DNA of 64,000 nucleotides from Tetrahymena elliotti 4EA. Its lineage: Eukaryota > Ciliophora > Oligohymenophorea > Hymenostomatida > Tetrahymenidae. The notes under the pieces were generated by a model. That model saw only the letters and a list, made by a program, of their open reading frames with translations, had not been told where the DNA came from and did no database searches. The translations under genes and the position numbers were made by a program. The DNA lies in the NCBI GenBank assembly GCA_000231825.2, contig JH720333.1, positions 508,802-572,801 of the forward strand, written 5' to 3'. This document shows, in pieces, positions 61,576 to 64,000 of the stretch (positions are counted from its first letter, which is position 1; each line of letters starts with the position of its first letter).

Positions 61576-61648
61576 TGGAGAACCTGGGCATTGATCCCAG
61601 TGCCTCTCGTATGCTAAACGAGCGCTCTACCATTTGAGCTAGATCCCC
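61576..61648 (-). tRNA. tRNA-Ala (anticodon AGC), copy 2
   Basis: Identical in sequence to the copy at 60,820-60,892, including the G-U third acceptor pair and anticodon AGC, while the flanks differ (tgtaa versus aaaaaac on one side). Same strand and about 756 bp apart. Confidence 0.96.
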
Positions 61649-62187
61649 TTACAAATACTTTTAAAAAATAAAAAATTTTCTTTTTAAATTTTAATAAAGG
61701 GATCTGATTAATATAATAATCGCTCAAAGTATATCTTTATTCATAATAAAATATTTTTCAGTAATTAAGTAAATATTGAAATAATTTATTTACAAAATAC
61801 AGATAAAAATCTTTCAATTTATTACTAGTATCACTTATTTAATAATTGATTGATTCAGATCAAATTGAATTGGATAGTCTTTGATTAATTTCTTTAAAGA
61901 ATGCAAAAAGTCACTATAATAATTACAAATCTAAAGAAGATAGAAGCATAAATAAGAAAATAATATTGATTGGTTGAATTTAGATGGCTTAGAATGCTTG
62001 GCTGTGTGTCAATAAATTTAACAAAAGCTAAAGGAAATAATTTATAACTAAATGAATTGATATATATCAAAATTTAAGTATTTTTTCCAAATTTATATTT
62101 TGAATTAAGTTTGCATAAAAAAAATAGCAAGATATTAACGTTTATAATTAAAATAAATTTGTGCAAAATTCTTCACCTTGATATCAA
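61649..62187. other. Intergenic, AT-rich
   Basis: Spacer between tRNA-Ala copy 2 and the last gene; no feature recognised. Confidence 0.5.
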
Positions 62188-64000
62188 ATGACAGACCATT
62201 TTAATTGGCCAGCATTAAATAGAAAAGACTTAATGTCATTATCTAAGATAGGTATTTATATTCTTCCTAAAATACCTTCAAATAATATTTGCTCAATTAA
62301 ACCATACTAAAAAAAATCATTTTTTATGTACAGAGTTTGATGAAAGTGTAGGCAATAGAAAACTTCATGTTCAAAGAGATTCTTCTTCTCTCAGAAATGA
62401 AGATATAGATGGTATGTATTATAACTATTAAATAACTAAATAATTTATTGGTTTTCTGAAACAGGAGCAAAAACCTTTTATAGACATACAAAGTATATGA
62501 ATAAAGAATCATTTGTTAATAGATGTGAAGATATCAATGAAAAAGAACGCAGCTCTTCTCCAAAATACACAAATTTATACTTTATGAGAATAGATGATAT
62601 TGATGGAGCTTAAGCAAAAAGAAAATTTGTAACAACTAGAAATACTAATCCTCTCAATCCTGTTTATGTTCTCCCATAGAGTGCTTATGTAGCCCCTTTT
62701 GAAAATAAATTTATTAGAGATACTCTTTATATTAAAGATATTGAGGGAGCTACAGCAAAACCTGATTCAAAGTATTTAAAAGAAAGAAATGTTAATCCAT
62801 ATACAGAAATTGAAGGTTCTCGCCCAAGATAGAGATACATACCAAAAGATAAAGTAAATAGTTTAGAAGTGAAAGATATTAACAATGATGGAGTATTTAA
62901 GACTACTCGTACAACTAATCCTCTTGATCCAAAATATAACTTATCTACGTAATAACTTATTTTAGTCGAAATATATGAAGTAGAATATTTTTAATATTTA
63001 TTGTAGACTTCTTAAATCTGAAGTGAGTACTAAGCAAGATATTTAGGATTATGGATATATTGAAGGTAGCAAATCAAGAATCAGACACCCAAGTCTAAAT
63101 AAAGAAAAAAACTTCTCACTTACCACAAAAGATATAATTGGAGCTCATGCAAATGCCATCCCTGAAAAATTTGTCAACTTAAATAATGTAAAAAAAATGA
63201 TGTTTCATTCAAATAAACTAAAAATAAAAAATTTTCTAATAGACTCGTAAAGATTTCATAGCTACCAACAAGATAGATGATATCCCAGGAGCTTAAAAGA
63301 GTACATTAATAAAAGGAATAATTACAAAAAGGTGTGTTGATCCAAATGTACCTTCATACGTATTCCCAGGTATAAGAACTAATTAAAATATCTAGGAAAT
63401 TATTAATTAATTATATCTAAATAAGGGCATACAGAAGATTATTCAAAGATGAATATAAAAAGAAATAGGGTTTATTCATAAATGAGTCAAACGAACCAAA
63501 ATAGTGATTAACAAAGAAACTCATCTGTTTAAAAGCGAGTTTAGCTAGAACCTTTGTAAAATAATAGCAGATCGTTTACAAATTCAAGGTCCATAAGGTC
63601 ATAAAGTGTTTACTAGTAAAATGGAAATAACGAAAATTTAAATAAAACAACTTATTCTGCTTTGTAATTAAATTAAAAATAAAAAAACTTGGTTAATATT
63701 GATTATTATAATAGTTAGGAATAAGCACCAGCAAGAAAGCAAGTAGAAAATGGATAAATTAAAAGTAATAAGGTAGAACAAATAACAAACGAGAGAGAGA
63801 ATATCAATCTTAAAAATATTTTAAATGCAAACAGCAATAACCTTATATAGAATTTAGAAACAAATGATATAGCAATAAGCAAATCCTTTAATAGAAATAC
63901 AAATGGAGATTCATATAAAACGTAACAACTTCTTTTTTTAAAAGTTAACTTGAATTTAATATTTCTTTTAAAAAAAGGAATGCCCAAAAGCTAGATTCTT
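62188..64000 (+). CDS. DI.GA / NPL.P.Y repeat protein, 5' part
   Basis: ATG 62188; introns 62252-62333, 62412-62464, 62949-63006, 63188-63242, 63370-63425 and probably 63922-63977; runs off the right edge. The first 350 or so residues contain spaced repeats of a short core: EDIDGAKT, DDIDGAQAKRKFVTTRNTNP LNPVY, KDIEGATAKP, RNVNPYTEIEGSRPR, KDINNDGVFKTTRTTNPLDP KY, KDIIGAHANA, DDIPGAQKS. The pairing of a D-I-x-G-A turn with an R-x-x-NPL-x-P-x-Y segment is a recurrent feature of alveolate cytoskeleton-associated proteins as far as I recall, but I cannot name the family with certainty. After about residue 360 it becomes Gln/Asn/Ser-rich and disordered. Confidence 0.85.

Noticed and set aside
60911..61633. 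Long minus-strand ORF across the N run
   Set aside because: Composed almost entirely of unknown bases; its ends fall in tRNA-Ala sequence.

Overview
The window is about 77-80% A+T (estimated by eye) and looks like nuclear DNA of a Tetrahymena-like oligohymenophorean ciliate. The main evidence is the genetic code: every recognisable gene needs TAA and TAG read as glutamine, with TGA the only stop. Read this way the genes become long frames broken by short, very AT-rich GT...AG introns (about 38-600 nt, most 45-120). Standard-code ORFs longer than 60 codons here are fragments or shadows. All gene models below were spliced by hand; for most, the summed exons divide exactly by three and end in TGA.

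Region 1 (1-9,830) is a diverged tandem duplication with a period of about 6.8 kb. Each unit, on the minus strand, carries a small secreted-protein gene followed by a large signal-peptide, cysteine-rich (furin-like repeat), multi-pass membrane protein. The right-hand membrane gene is complete (889 codons) and its 3' end reads into a 384-bp inverted-repeat element (MITE-like). The right-hand secreted gene has lost part of exon 1. The left-hand membrane gene runs off the window.

Region 2 (10.9-23.2 kb) has single genes: a large protein with a glutamine-rich linker and coiled-coil C-terminus, an EF-hand protein, tRNA-Ser(CGA), a two-CGHC protein disulfide isomerase, an 806-residue coiled-coil protein and a scramblase-like protein. 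Decayed leucine-rich-repeat-like coding traces follow (25.2-27.0 kb).

Region 3 (27.5-45.2 kb) is the most unusual part: four tandem same-strand paralogues (947, 913, 990 and 962 aa) of a multi-pass membrane protein family I do not recognise. All four have the same architecture and the same two phase-2 introns around a small symmetric exon. Conserved signatures are YFWK, an acidic stretch followed by a GGCC-type motif, hydrophobic bundles, an (I/V)P..(D/N)S motif and a C-terminal LS(F/I)(E/D)QIK motif.

Region 4 (46.2-64 kb) holds an FHA-domain protein with a SMAP-like C-terminus, a 1,168-residue protein with three F-box-like segments, a 512-residue unknown, a small helical protein, a protein kinase with a long C-terminal extension, two tRNA-Ala(AGC) genes on either side of an assembly gap (60,915-61,559), and the 5' part of a gene with repeated DI.GA / NPL.P.Y units that leaves the window at the right edge. 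There are no operons; genes are separated by AT-rich spacers with no recognisable content.
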